Source of the DNA: a virus
DNA: 46,113 nucleotides
Direction: 5' to 3' (one strand)
IMG/VR virus record: IMGVR_UViG_3300011247_000029
Location: 1 to 46,113 of that record
Shown here: positions 23,505-30,480 of the stretch, one piece after another
How the letters are laid out: each line of letters opens with the position of its first letter
Position numbering within the stretch: the first letter of the stretch is position 1
Made by a program: the position numbers and the translations under genes
Notes under the pieces: generated by a model
What the model was told of the DNA's origin: nothing
Database searches by the model: none
What the model saw: only the letters and a program-made list of their open reading frames with translations

Positions 23505-23909
23505 TTATTCCGGGTCTTCGAAATCTAACGGTGCTACTTCCTCGTAGTCCAGCGGTTCCGGCATGTCTTCCTCGATTAGCGTATTCGGGTTGCGGTACGC
23601 CCTAGTGATGATTAGGAATGCCTCGGTGACACTGGTTGCCCAACCAGATACCCCATTGTGGTCTGCCACCTTGGCCAAAAAATCCATTTGTTCGGTTGTC
23701 GGGAATTCCCCCGGCAATTTTACCTCGATGGCAAACAACCGCCCGTCCTTGAGCTGGCCAGTGATGTCGCTCTTGCCGACAAAGCCTATTGTCATCCAAT
23801 GACCATTTCGCCCTTTGACCGTGGCGGATGTATTCACCTCTGCCCATGCCACCATCGGATGATTAAGTAATCCCTTTAAAATGTCCGTCTGTAATTCTGA
23901 CTCACGCAT
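23505..23909 (-). CDS. VRR-NUC domain nuclease
   Basis: 134 residues. Residues ~44-75 read VGKSDITGQLKDGRLFAIEV then KLPGEFPTTEQ. This is the VRR-NUC variant of the PD-(D/E)XK fold with Asp48, Glu62, Lys64 and Gln74 as active-site residues. Phage members sit with replication genes and are thought to act on branched DNA. The tail is acidic (EDMPEPLDYEE). It overlaps the HNH gene by 8 bases and ends 5 bases before Q. Confidence 0.85.
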   Translation of the reverse strand: MRESELQTDILKGLLNHPMVAWAEVNTSATVKGRNGHWMTIGFVGKSDITGQLKDGRLFAIEVKLPGEFPTTEQMDFLAKVADHNGVSGWATSVTEAFLIITRAYRNPNTLIEEDMPEPLDYEEVAPLDFEDPE

Positions 23910-24207
23910 TTTTAAATACCATCGCTATTGTTGCCGCCAATAAATCCAATTCGGTGCCGTACATTCTCTCGAAGGTTTCTTGTCCCGCGTGTATCGCCAC
24001 ACCATGCCCACCGTGCTGGTGGTGCATCGGGCAAAGAGGAATGGTTAGGAAATTGCTGGCGCGTTGTGACATGCCTTGTCCGGCCCGTATGTGGTGAACC
24101 TGCGCCGGGGTGTTTGGATGCCCTTCGCCAATACACACAATGCAACCGAGTTCAGCAACCGCACCCATGTAATCTTTTTCAAGCTGGGTCGCGCCTTTTT
24201 TGCTCAT
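23902..24207 (-). CDS. HNH nuclease (P1 Ref-like, RecA-dependent type)
   Basis: 101 residues. CIVC (residues 22-25), VHHI (37-40), LCPMHH (58-63) and IH near 72-73 form the Cys/His zinc and HNH active-site pattern of the Ref family (RecA-dependent nuclease of phage P1), which ends with FE.MYGTE.DLL as here. The role in this phage would be recombination or repair of replicating DNA. It overlaps both neighbours by 4-8 bases. Confidence 0.8.
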   Translation of the reverse strand: MSKKGATQLEKDYMGAVAELGCIVCIGEGHPNTPAQVHHIRAGQGMSQRASNFLTIPLCPMHHQHGGHGVAIHAGQETFERMYGTELDLLAATIAMVFKNA

Positions 24208-24527
24208 ATATTCCCTTTGCGGCGATTGGCGTTAAGACTACGAAACACCTCAATAACCATCACCTCGGTATTGCGCTTGTTGTTTAAGGTTTCGTAATCA
24301 AAAACGGCGTCTTGTAACTTCGCCAAGTGATCCCTATACGCCTGTGATGCCCTCGCCATTTTTTCGCGTTGGCCAAGCGCACCTGTGTTTTTCATAAACT
24401 CAATGGCTTCAATGGTTTTGATCTGGCTATCCAGACCTTTCATCAAAGCCTTGGCCATCGCGCAAGATTCATCGGTCTCAACCAAATATTTCAGGGCTTG
24501 CGATACCCGTTCTTCGCTAACGCTCAT
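24204..24527 (-). CDS. Helical phage protein of 107 residues, unknown
   Basis: Almost wholly alpha-helical and charged (VSQALKYLVETDESCAMAKA, then RASQAYRDHLAKLQDAVFDY). Similar helical proteins lie between helicase and nuclease genes in other phages. No function is recognised. It overlaps the neighbouring genes. Confidence 0.7.
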   Translation of the reverse strand: MSVSEERVSQALKYLVETDESCAMAKALMKGLDSQIKTIEAIEFMKNTGALGQREKMARASQAYRDHLAKLQDAVFDYETLNNKRNTEVMVIEVFRSLNANRRKGNI

Positions 24528-24639
24528 GTATCACCAGTTTCACCGTTGGTTTGCCGAACGCCTCGTTAATTTCCAAAAGGAGCTTGGCCATGTCCGGGGC
24601 ATTTTTCTTAATCCATTCCCACTCTTCGCGCTTGGTCAT
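24517..24639 (-). CDS. Micro-gene of 40 residues after the helicase
   Basis: Opens MTKREEWEWIKKNAPDMAKL and ends VKLVIHER. Its ATG overlaps the helicase TGA (ATGA) and its stop lies 11 bases inside the next gene, so it fills the gap exactly. Helical and charged; function unknown. Confidence 0.6.
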   Translation of the reverse strand: MTKREEWEWIKKNAPDMAKLLLEINEAFGKPTVKLVIHER

Positions 24640-25529
24640 AACGGAATGTTCATCACCCGGCCACCGCTACCGGGTACAAACTGCATTGATTCGGGGTTCA
24701 CCCATAACTTGAACAAGCCTTCCCATTCAAAGTGTCGCTGTTTTTCGATGGCCAAAAAGCAATCGGCGTCTTCCGCGTCAACGGTTTCCCCCATAGCGAT
24801 TTTTTTCTCTTTGGATTTGTTGCGGTAGACGATCAGCACGTTATCAACCAAGTCGGTCAACTCACCCGCGCCACGAAAATCGGTTTTGGTCGGTCGGGTA
24901 AATTCATTAATGCCCTTCCGCATGTGGTGAACAAGATGGATATGCACATTTTCGTTTTTTGCTGCCCAGCACAACCGATCAACAAACCTTGCTTGTGCCT
25001 CGTAATCCTCTCGACCAATGCCACACTTGATCAGCGAATCAATCACGATATGTTCCACGTGTAACTCTTGCGCCGCGTAATGCACCATGCCAAGAATACG
25101 GTCTGATTTAACACTGTCGGTCTGGTCGTAAATCCATAGACGATCATTTGTCGATTCCAACCACCCGCGCACAAAATTCTCAGTGGGCGAATTATTCCCG
25201 GCAACCTGTCGTGTCATGCGTTCCATCGTGGCCGCTGGTGACATTTCCATCGACGCAACCAGCCATTTTTGTTTGAGTGACCACGCGCAGACTTGACCAA
25301 GCATCAACGACTTACCGTGTCCCGAGTAACCACCCCACAACGTCACTTCACCGGGGCGGAACCTGAACAGGTTATGTGTTTTGCTCCAAGGCAATTTATC
25401 GCCATAAATCTGGTGGCCACCGGCAAAGCGATTAACCACGTCATCAGCCCATTGACTCGCCGGGGCAAGAAATTGGCTTTCTTGTTTGCCAAGAAATTTT
25501 ATAAAGTCTTGGTCGGTCAGCGTTTTCAT
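24636..25529 (-). CDS. DnaB/RepA-type replicative helicase
   Basis: 297 residues with a RecA-fold core. Walker A is GGYSGHGKS (residues 66-74), Walker B HIVIDSL (160-166), and a motif-3-like VHIHLVHHMRKG follows near 195-206. It lacks the N-terminal primase-binding domain of full DnaB. Ring helicases of this size serve phage replication forks. The primase zinc domain and replication initiator lie directly upstream, so the three form the replisome loader set. Confidence 0.87.
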   Translation of the reverse strand: MKTLTDQDFIKFLGKQESQFLAPASQWADDVVNRFAGGHQIYGDKLPWSKTHNLFRFRPGEVTLWGGYSGHGKSLMLGQVCAWSLKQKWLVASMEMSPAATMERMTRQVAGNNSPTENFVRGWLESTNDRLWIYDQTDSVKSDRILGMVHYAAQELHVEHIVIDSLIKCGIGREDYEAQARFVDRLCWAAKNENVHIHLVHHMRKGINEFTRPTKTDFRGAGELTDLVDNVLIVYRNKSKEKKIAMGETVDAEDADCFLAIEKQRHFEWEGLFKLWVNPESMQFVPGSGGRVMNIPL

Positions 25530-25855
25530 TGCGCTGCATCATCAAACTGGCATTCGTCTGAGATTTTATTTAATAACTTTATCGTGTCGTGTTCGGACTC
25601 GATCTTTGTTTCATAAAGCGTGTTGGCAATATAGTCCTCATTGTTTTCATGTATGCCACATAGCCGACATATAAACGCATCAACATCAATTCCCGCCCAA
25701 TCAAGAACATTGTCCTGCATCCCCACGTCTTCAAGCCTGTCACCGATCTCACTTGCGCGTTGGTTATGCTTCAAAACAATGGTTAATAATTCTATGGCCA
25801 ACACGCCCCATCTGTGTTTTTTCAATACGTCTTGAATCTGGATAACCTCAGACAT
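25526..25855 (-). CDS. Phage protein of 109 residues between primase and helicase
   Basis: Start at 25855 after AGGAGAGGG (a GTG at 25861 is also in frame). Helical N-terminus (VIQIQDVLKKHRWGVLAIEL) and a C.LCGIH segment near residue 64. The rest is acidic. No known family. It overlaps the primase gene by 8 bases and the helicase by 4. Confidence 0.68.
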   Translation of the reverse strand: MSEVIQIQDVLKKHRWGVLAIELLTIVLKHNQRASEIGDRLEDVGMQDNVLDWAGIDVDAFICRLCGIHENNEDYIANTLYETKIESEHDTIKLLNKISDECQFDDAAQ

Positions 25856-26234
25856 GTTCACCCTCTCCTTTCAGGTACATAAATGCTTGCCGTTCTCGCT
25901 CAAGGTCGGCACCACTTAACCGCACACCCTCTGCCCTGTCGTGTTCGGCTATCGCTAAAACCAATCGCTCTTTTTCAAGCAGCTTTTCATTTTTTTGTGT
26001 TTTATGTTCGCCGTTGTTCTCGTCGGGAAATAAATCACCCATCGACATGTCCACCGAATCCATAATTTCAGCAGGGGAACAACCGGCAAAGCAGTGAATT
26101 AAAATTTGGCCGCTATCTTTTTCCGTAATGGAAAGTGACGGGCTACGGTCATCATGGGAGGGACAACATGCCATGTGCTTACCTGAACCGTTAGGACGAA
26201 CCTTGTCCAACCGTGAAAGCAATACGTCGATCAT
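25848..26234 (-). CDS. Primase zinc-binding domain protein (CHC2 type)
   Basis: 128 residues. ACCPSHDDRSPSLSI (residues 22-36) and ILIHCFAGCS (44-53) are the zinc-binding motif of DnaG-type primases, which reads the template. The zinc domain ends around residue 75 and is followed only by a charged helix, so the TOPRIM catalytic part is absent. It may recruit host primase, or the helicase/initiator may supply the rest. It overlaps the initiator gene by 4 bases. Confidence 0.82.
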   Translation of the reverse strand: MIDVLLSRLDKVRPNGSGKHMACCPSHDDRSPSLSITEKDSGQILIHCFAGCSPAEIMDSVDMSMGDLFPDENNGEHKTQKNEKLLEKERLVLAIAEHDRAEGVRLSGADLERERQAFMYLKGEGEHV

Positions 26235-26860
26235 ATTGCCCCCATGTCGTTACGCTCAGTGACAGGGTTGTTGTTTTCCCATGTACGAACACAGGCTTGC
26301 CAGCTTTTGATTGGCTTGCCTTTGCCTTGAACCCATCCGTTCGTTTCGTAGTGGTCGAGGAATGCTTGAGGGCTTACCGCATTTTTACGTTCAAGGCAGT
26401 AACTTGTGATTTCTTCTAACGTCGGGGGAGTGAAACGACCCTTGTTCTTTTCTAGTCTAGTCTTGTCTAGTCTAGTCTTGCATGACTTTATCATGACCCC
26501 ATCATGATTTTGTTTTATTTCCGCAATGAGTTTTCGCATCTGCGGGCTTGATGTCATTGACTGATCGAGCCGTTTTGCAAGTTTCAAACAGGTGACAACA
26601 CCACCGGCATTTTCGAACAAACCAAGGCCAACCATGAACGTCATCATTTCCTGCACACGGTCTTGATGAATGCCGGTATCGAAGGCAATAACCTCCGCGT
26701 CATGTTCCAATTCAAACGTGACGTTATTGGTCTCGACCCCATTGGCAATAATCTCGATACAATGCCAGTACAGGCCGTACCCTTCCATGCCGTATTTCAT
26801 GGTGACTTTGCGTAGTTTGGCGTCCCGGTGGGCGTCGGCGTCGTGCTTAAACCATTTCAT
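26231..26860 (-). CDS. Replication protein with N-terminal DUF4373-like domain
   Basis: 209 residues. MKWFKHDADAHRDAKLRKVT, then MKYGMEGYGLYWHCIEIIA, is the characteristic start of the DUF4373/Lin1244-type domain of phage replication proteins. The middle (KTRLDKTRLEKN, residues ~125-140) is a basic repeated linker encoded by a 15-bp repeat. The C-terminus is Trp-rich (GWVQGKGKPIKSWQACVRTW) like DnaD-type replication proteins. It likely binds the origin within its own gene and loads the helicase, as lambda O does. Confidence 0.78.
   Translation of the reverse strand: MKWFKHDADAHRDAKLRKVTMKYGMEGYGLYWHCIEIIANGVETNNVTFELEHDAEVIAFDTGIHQDRVQEMMTFMVGLGLFENAGGVVTCLKLAKRLDQSMTSSPQMRKLIAEIKQNHDGVMIKSCKTRLDKTRLEKNKGRFTPPTLEEITSYCLERKNAVSPQAFLDHYETNGWVQGKGKPIKSWQACVRTWENNNPVTERNDMGAI
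26451..26508 (-). other. Candidate replication origin inside the initiator gene
   Basis: Two perfect tandem copies of TCTAGTCTAGTCTTG (26451-26480) are followed by three CATGA/TCATGA units up to 26508 and then an AT-rich run (tttgttttatttcc). Iterons followed by an AT-rich tract in the initiator gene is the arrangement of the lambda-type origin. The repeat also codes for KTRLDKTRL, so coding selection alone could explain it. Confidence 0.5.
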
Positions 26861-26898
26861 ACAAGACCCTCCTTGGCCCTGACGTGGTTATAAAATGC

Positions 26899-27099
26899 TT
26901 ATGTGAAATGCGCGGGTGATAGCTGTGTCCGCTGTAGTTCCCCGTGGGTGAGGTGTTCCCACTTCACGGCGTTGTCGGCGGTAATCCGTCTCCGCCCATT
27001 TTCACAATGCGCCACCAGTGATTCGGAACAACCGAAAATACTGGCCAATTCGGCACGGCTTAACTGCTTCTTTTTTCGGTAATCTTTTAAGTATGTCAT
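26899..27099 (-). CDS. Cro-like HTH protein
   Basis: 66 residues from the ATG at 27099. MTYLKDYRKKKQLSRAELAS then IFGCSESLVAHCENGRRRIT is a full HTH_3 domain. Its length, single domain and place as first gene of the leftward early promoter fit a Cro role. The in-frame ATG at 27135 is rejected because it would read through the operator at 27108. An operator lies 9 bases upstream of its start, so it is probably autoregulated. Confidence 0.8.
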   Translation of the reverse strand: MTYLKDYRKKKQLSRAELASIFGCSESLVAHCENGRRRITADNAVKWEHLTHGELQRTQLSPAHFT

Positions 27100-27105
27100 C
27101 GGTGA

Positions 27106-27135
27106 AATGTACTCTGAGTACACACGCCAAGTCAA
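27106..27135 (-). promoter_or_regulatory. Leftward early promoter of the cro-replication operon
   Basis: On the minus strand TTGACT (27135-27130) and TACATT (27111-27106) are 18 bases apart. The operator TGTACTCTGAGTACA lies between and over the -10, so a bound repressor would block polymerase. Confidence 0.65.
27108..27122. promoter_or_regulatory. Operator O(left) TGTACTCTGAGTACA
   Basis: A 15-bp palindrome around a central T, identical to the operator in the rightward promoter at 27949. It is a binding site for the repressor and/or Cro-like protein. Confidence 0.75.
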
Positions 27136-27163
27136 TTATTCAGCACTATTCCACTTGCTAACC

Positions 27164-27178
27164 TGTACAGCCTGTACT
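27164..27178. promoter_or_regulatory. Weaker operator between the divergent promoters
   Basis: TGTACAGCCTGTACT keeps TGTAC and GTAC with the 5-base spacer but has a weaker outer base. It lies upstream of a possible -10 (TATACA, 27209-27214) before the repressor gene, so it may tune repressor synthesis. Confidence 0.5.
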
Positions 27179-27260
27179 ACAGTGAACACTTAGCCGCTAG
27201 ATGGATCGTATACATGGCTATGTCCACAATGGATATGGATGAACTTGGAAGGGGAATTGC

Positions 27261-27653
27261 ATGAAAACTTGGCAAAAACGAATGGCCCACCGGCTTGACG
27301 CCTTGGGGATGACTCAAGACGCCCTCGCCGCAAAAGTGGGGATAACTCCATCGGCGGTCGGCCACTGGATCAATGGTCGGCGTACCCCGCTAATCAGTCA
27401 ATTTGAGACTGCCGCCAAGGTACTGCAATGTACGCCTGAATGGTTAATCTACGGTGTTACCGCCGATGTCGTGGATGAAAACGCCTTGCGGGGCTTTGTT
27501 GAGGCTCTTGAATGGGTGGAAAAAGACACGGGTACAGCCATTTCCGCCGACAGGAAATTAAGCCTTGCAATAGGTATGTACAACAAGTACATTTCCAAAC
27601 CCCCATCAATAAACAAACTAAGGGCAGAGGCCCGGAAACTGATAAGGGGGTGA
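27261..27653 (+). CDS. Repressor-like HTH protein
   Basis: 130 residues. HTH_3 domain at residues ~8-65: RLDALGMTQDALAAKVGITP then SAVGHWINGRRTP, with a typical 'WLIYG' end. The C-terminal half is a helical, basic oligomerisation-like part without the S24 peptidase Ser/Lys of RecA-cleaved repressors. It lies between the divergent promoters carrying identical operators, the position of lambda cI. It is therefore the best candidate lysogeny repressor. Ribosome site AAGGGG. Confidence 0.78.
   Translation: MKTWQKRMAHRLDALGMTQDALAAKVGITPSAVGHWINGRRTPLISQFETAAKVLQCTPEWLIYGVTADVVDENALRGFVEALEWVEKDTGTAISADRKLSLAIGMYNKYISKPPSINKLRAEARKLIRG
27577..27591. promoter_or_regulatory. Operator-like site inside the repressor gene
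   Basis: TGTACAACAAGTACA is an exact match to TGTAC-N5-GTACA within the repressor coding sequence. It could act in autoregulation or looping, or be chance. Confidence 0.35.
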
Positions 27654-27671
27654 TTTTTCAGGGAGAAAAAC

Positions 27672-27911
27672 ATGTTGCCGGAATCCGAAGACCTTTTCAA
27701 AAAGGCTAGATTTTACATCGCTGCGTCATCCACCCCGAAGGGCTACATTGCCCTGCATTCCAAATCCATCATCATCCATATTCTGCTTGCCATTGCCCTA
27801 GTTGGCCTCGGCTTTTACGCGGATTATCGGTTACACGACCACACCAAATCCCTCGATAAAAAAACCGAACTGTCCGTTCATATCCCCACTAAGCCATACA
27901 ATCAGCCATAA
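27672..27911 (+). CDS. Small membrane protein in rex-like position
   Basis: 79 residues with one membrane segment at about residues 32-50 (SIIIHILLAIALVGLGFYA), a basic N-terminal part and a hydrophilic C-terminus. It follows the repressor gene by 18 bases, so it should be expressed in the lysogen. That is the place where lambda carries rexAB. A superinfection-exclusion role is only suggested by position and topology. Confidence 0.65.
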   Translation: MLPESEDLFKKARFYIAASSTPKGYIALHSKSIIIHILLAIALVGLGFYADYRLHDHTKSLDKKTELSVHIPTKPYNQP

Positions 27912-27918
27912 AATAAAA

Positions 27919-27933
27919 TGTACTTTAAGTACA
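27919..27933. promoter_or_regulatory. Operator O(right)2 TGTACTTTAAGTACA
   Basis: A 15-bp palindrome 30 bases from O(right)1 (about three helical turns), lying upstream of the -35. The spacing suits cooperative repressor dimers. Confidence 0.7.
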
Positions 27934-27940
27934 TTAGTGC

Positions 27941-27970
27941 TTGACAACTGTACTCTGAGTACATTATAAA
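27941..27970 (+). promoter_or_regulatory. Rightward early promoter
   Basis: TTGACA (27941-27946) and TATAAA (27965-27970) with 18-bp spacing (17 if TTATAA is used). Operator O(right)1 fills the spacer, as at the leftward promoter. It drives the genes from 27978 on. Confidence 0.75.
27949..27963. promoter_or_regulatory. Operator O(right)1 TGTACTCTGAGTACA
   Basis: Identical to O(left) at 27108, located between -35 and -10 of the rightward promoter. Confidence 0.75.
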
Positions 27971-27977
27971 TACGTCC

Positions 27978-28142
27978 ATGAAGCGATTTAATCCAACAAC
28001 GTACAAGCCCAGCACGGAAGCTGTGCGCCGGTTCGAGCAAGATCAAAAGAACCTGCAACGTTTATTGGAATGGAGCGGTAAAAAGCATGGACGATTGCAA
28101 TGTGAACAAGGATGTTCACCCCACCCCCGAGGACATCACTAG
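27978..28142 (+). CDS. First small gene of the rightward operon, 54 residues
   Basis: Opens MKRFNPTTYKPSTEAVRRFE and continues QDQKNLQRLLEWSG. Basic, helical in the middle. The start lies just 8 bases after the -10 element, so the message may be nearly leaderless. It overlaps the next gene by 56 bases. Unknown function. Confidence 0.45.
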   Translation: MKRFNPTTYKPSTEAVRRFEQDQKNLQRLLEWSGKKHGRLQCEQGCSPHPRGHH

Positions 28143-28290
28143 ACTGGCGATGTTCAAAGCCTACTGTTTTCAACGACGGTATGGTTTGTCTCATTCTCAG
28201 TGTACCCGGCTTGGTTTTCCAGATGCTTACAGACACGTTTACGCCCATGTGCGTAAGCCAAGGGAGAACTATGGAAACGCCAACCATTAA
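28087..28290 (+). CDS. Small protein of 67 residues, unknown
   Basis: Ribosome site GGAGCGG before the ATG. Basic with several His/Cys (MDDCNVNKDVHPTPEDITRL, then YGLSHSQCTRLGFPDAYRHV). Its stop overlaps the next start (28271). No family recognised. Confidence 0.55.
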   Translation: MDDCNVNKDVHPTPEDITRLAMFKAYCFQRRYGLSHSQCTRLGFPDAYRHVYAHVRKPRENYGNANH

Positions 28291-28744
28291 CACCGCCACC
28301 CGTGCCTACAACACGACAGGAGCATCAACCATGACGGTCGGAGTCAGCGGCTTTTCCCCATACAACACCGAATTGATTGGCTTACAGGCAGCAGCAAATA
28401 ACGTTGATAACACGGCAACATTGAAGAGTCTCGCCGACAGATACCTAATTGCAACCAAGGGGAAAAAAATGCAACACACCACACGACGGATCGTACAAGT
28501 TTACATCGTAGACCCGGACACGAAATTACCACTAGACAACGCTGTGTTATTCACAGGTGAGCAGCAGCTTACCGACTCCACTGACGAGGAATTGTTTTTC
28601 GAATTGCCCATCAAGGAACTGATCGACACGCACAACGAATTGAGGGCTAAGACCCTCGATAAAAAAGCCAAGAAAGAAACCTACCTTGAGCCTGTACGCA
28701 TTCGTGACTTGACCATGACCGTCGTAACGATTGCAGAATTTTAA
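28271..28744 (+). CDS. Phage early protein of 157 residues, unknown
   Basis: Start at 28271 after AGGGAGA; alternatives with ribosome sites in the same frame are 28331 (AGGAG) and 28470. The 28470 form would hold only the C-terminal domain (MQHTTRRIVQVYIVDPDTKL to the end). That domain alternates strands and acidic helices and ends RIRDLTMTVVTIAEF. The N-terminal part is Thr/Ala/Asn-rich and may be a disordered arm. Function unknown. Confidence 0.65.
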   Translation: METPTINTATRAYNTTGASTMTVGVSGFSPYNTELIGLQAAANNVDNTATLKSLADRYLIATKGKKMQHTTRRIVQVYIVDPDTKLPLDNAVLFTGEQQLTDSTDEELFFELPIKELIDTHNELRAKTLDKKAKKETYLEPVRIRDLTMTVVTIAEF

Positions 28745-28747
28745 CTT

Positions 28748-28957
28748 GTGAGCAGTGACAACGTAATCCCATTAGGGATGATAACCAAACTCGACATACC
28801 CGTGGATAAGGTACTAGAGGGAGCCAAGGGACAGCTCGAAGGGATTGTAATTATGGGATATGACCATGATGGAAACCAATATTTTGCTTCGTCTTATGCG
28901 GATGGTGGCACAGTCCTTTGGTTAATGGAGCAATGCAAAATCAACTTGCTGGACTGA
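28748..28957 (+). CDS. Small conserved phage protein with GTG start
   Basis: 69 residues starting at GTG 28748, 4 bases after the previous stop. The pattern VIPLGMITKLDIPVDKVLEG, then LEGIVIMGYDHDGNQYFASS and GGTVLWLMEQCKINLL, is one I recognise from many phage early regions. Its function is unknown. It is a compact alpha-beta protein. Confidence 0.72.
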   Translation: MSSDNVIPLGMITKLDIPVDKVLEGAKGQLEGIVIMGYDHDGNQYFASSYADGGTVLWLMEQCKINLLD

Positions 28958-28960
28958 AAC

Positions 28961-29194
28961 ATGTATCGCACCACGACAAACATACTCGGTTGTAGTCACG
29001 ACGTAGCCGTTAGTTATGACTACTTCCCCGGATCATTCGGCAAACGTGAGAACGGCGTACCGATTGAACCCGATGAACAAGGCCGGGTAGTGATCAACGA
29101 GGTGATGATTAATACATCGGTGGGCTGGATCAGTTTTGATTCTGACACTGACACGGACGAACAATTTGCTTACGCAATTTTGGAACAACAATAA
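28961..29194 (+). CDS. Small acidic protein of 77 residues, unknown
   Basis: Opens MYRTTTNILGCSHDVAVSYD and ends DTDTDEQFAYAILEQQ. Beta-rich with an acidic Asp/Thr run. Its stop overlaps the next micro-gene (TAATG). Ribosome site is weak. No known motif. Confidence 0.55.
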   Translation: MYRTTTNILGCSHDVAVSYDYFPGSFGKRENGVPIEPDEQGRVVINEVMINTSVGWISFDSDTDTDEQFAYAILEQQ

Positions 29195-29298
29195 TGGATG
29201 GCGATATCGCTTTGATATTTGCAATTTTAATCCTCGTCATCTTTTTTTATGGCGACCCCGATATCGCGGATGCAATTATTCATTCATTAATGAAATAA
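29194..29298 (+). CDS. Possible 34-residue membrane protein
   Basis: Starts in a TAATG overlap. ALIFAILILVIFFYG is a single membrane segment, followed by DPDIADAIIHSLMK. It is followed by an A-rich leader and the AAA ATPase start. Too short to assign. Confidence 0.45.
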   Translation: MDGDIALIFAILILVIFFYGDPDIADAIIHSLMK

Positions 29299-29329
29299 AA
29301 AAAACACACACTGATAGGGAGAATCAGAC

Positions 29330-30163
29330 ATGACACAAAAAATAGACGGATGGTTACGACTCGATAGCCATAACTTCAAACGTATCGAAGTAGACCCTAA
29401 CAAGTTTCATGAAACCATGCCGCCCGGTGCGTATGACATGCTCACCGATATGGAAGGCAACTTGATTTTTCACCGTGAGAAAATCACTTCCGAACCCCTG
29501 CTAAACACGGGAACGGTAATCACTCCCGTCATCAATGAGTTTGATATTTTCATGAACGCCCGTGAAAAATATGAACTCTATGGCCTTCCCCATAAACGCG
29601 GTTTGTTATTGCATGGCCCAGCCGGAACAGGGAAAAGCTGTATTGCCCGGATGATCATGACCGAAATTATCAAACAGCGCGGTATTTGTCTGGTGGCCGA
29701 GACAGATACATTAGGGCTAGTTGAAGCGGCTTATGATGAAATTCGTTCCGCCCAACCGGATACCCCTATCGTTGTGTTGATTGAAGACATCGACGTGTTC
29801 GACGGCAACATGGGGCTACGCCGCTTGCTAACCAATATCCTCGACGGCCTTTCTGATCTGAGAAATATCATGTTTGTGGGAACCACAAATTACTTTGACA
29901 AGTTAAGCCCACAACTCACCCGGCCAAGTCGTTTTGATTCACTGGTGGAAATTGGCCCAGCCGATTCAAGAACCCGCAAACAGTATTTCGAGTCTCTTGT
30001 GTTGGGTGATGAAAGTGTTGCCATGTGGGAAGTTCACACCGATGGTTTCACCTTCGCACAGATGAAAGAGCTATTTATCTGCGTTCACATTCTTGGGCTT
30101 CATTTTGACGTTGCCCTACACCGATTGGGAGCCACCAAAAAACTCACCGCAGTAGAAGCCTAA
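29330..30163 (+). CDS. AAA+ ATPase
   Basis: 277 residues. Residues 1-85 form a substrate or partner domain with KYELYGLPHKRG leading to the ATPase core. Walker A is GPAGTGKS (96-103), Walker B VVLIEDID (148-155), sensor-1 TTN (185-187) and an arginine-finger region RPSRFD (198-203), all of classical AAA (Spastin/BCS1/FtsH-like) type. A C-terminal helical lid follows. It should remodel a protein complex or DNA-bound proteins. Neighbours are ERF and an SSB-like protein, so recombination or replication is the likely setting. Confidence 0.85.
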   Translation: MTQKIDGWLRLDSHNFKRIEVDPNKFHETMPPGAYDMLTDMEGNLIFHREKITSEPLLNTGTVITPVINEFDIFMNAREKYELYGLPHKRGLLLHGPAGTGKSCIARMIMTEIIKQRGICLVAETDTLGLVEAAYDEIRSAQPDTPIVVLIEDIDVFDGNMGLRRLLTNILDGLSDLRNIMFVGTTNYFDKLSPQLTRPSRFDSLVEIGPADSRTRKQYFESLVLGDESVAMWEVHTDGFTFAQMKELFICVHILGLHFDVALHRLGATKKLTAVEA

Positions 30164-30184
30164 TTCCCAAGGAGGGGAACGACA

Positions 30185-30478
30185 ATGACATTAACAACGA
30201 CACTTCCGACAAGCCTTGATGAACTTAAAGACATCAAAGACTACTCCTATTCACAAGGCTATCAGACCGGAACTAAGTATGGCCGCCGTTTGGAAAGAGA
30301 AAATGCCGCCTCTACACAAACAACGATTAAGCCCGGAGTGAGCAAAGCATTTAACGTTGCACTGAAAACCCTGCTAGCAATGGATAACGATGGTTTGGGA
30401 CTGCTTGATACAGAAATTGACAATCTGTGCCATCACGCGGCGTTTGCCTTGACTCTCGCACAAAGCATGGAGAATTAA
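30185..30478 (+). CDS. Small protein of 97 residues before ERF
   Basis: Strong ribosome site AAGGAGGGG. Mixed polar and helical, with LDELKDIKDYSYSQGYQTGT and a C-terminal LCHHAAFALTLAQSMEN. No known family. It ends 2 bases before the ERF start, so it is part of the recombination unit. Confidence 0.68.
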   Translation: MTLTTTLPTSLDELKDIKDYSYSQGYQTGTKYGRRLERENAASTQTTIKPGVSKAFNVALKTLLAMDNDGLGLLDTEIDNLCHHAAFALTLAQSMEN

Positions 30479-30480
30479 AA

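Noticed and set aside
26451-26480. CRISPR-like repeat
   Set aside because: Only two tandem copies without spacers, in coding sequence. Better explained as origin iterons or coding repeat.
26770-26785. GTAC-N5-GTAC in the replication gene
   Set aside because: Keeps the spacer but both outer bases differ from the operator. Inside coding sequence with no promoter nearby.
27100-27135. Longer start for the Cro-like gene at 27135
   Set aside because: Would include the operator and the -10 element in the coding sequence. The ATG at 27099 starts the HTH fold correctly.
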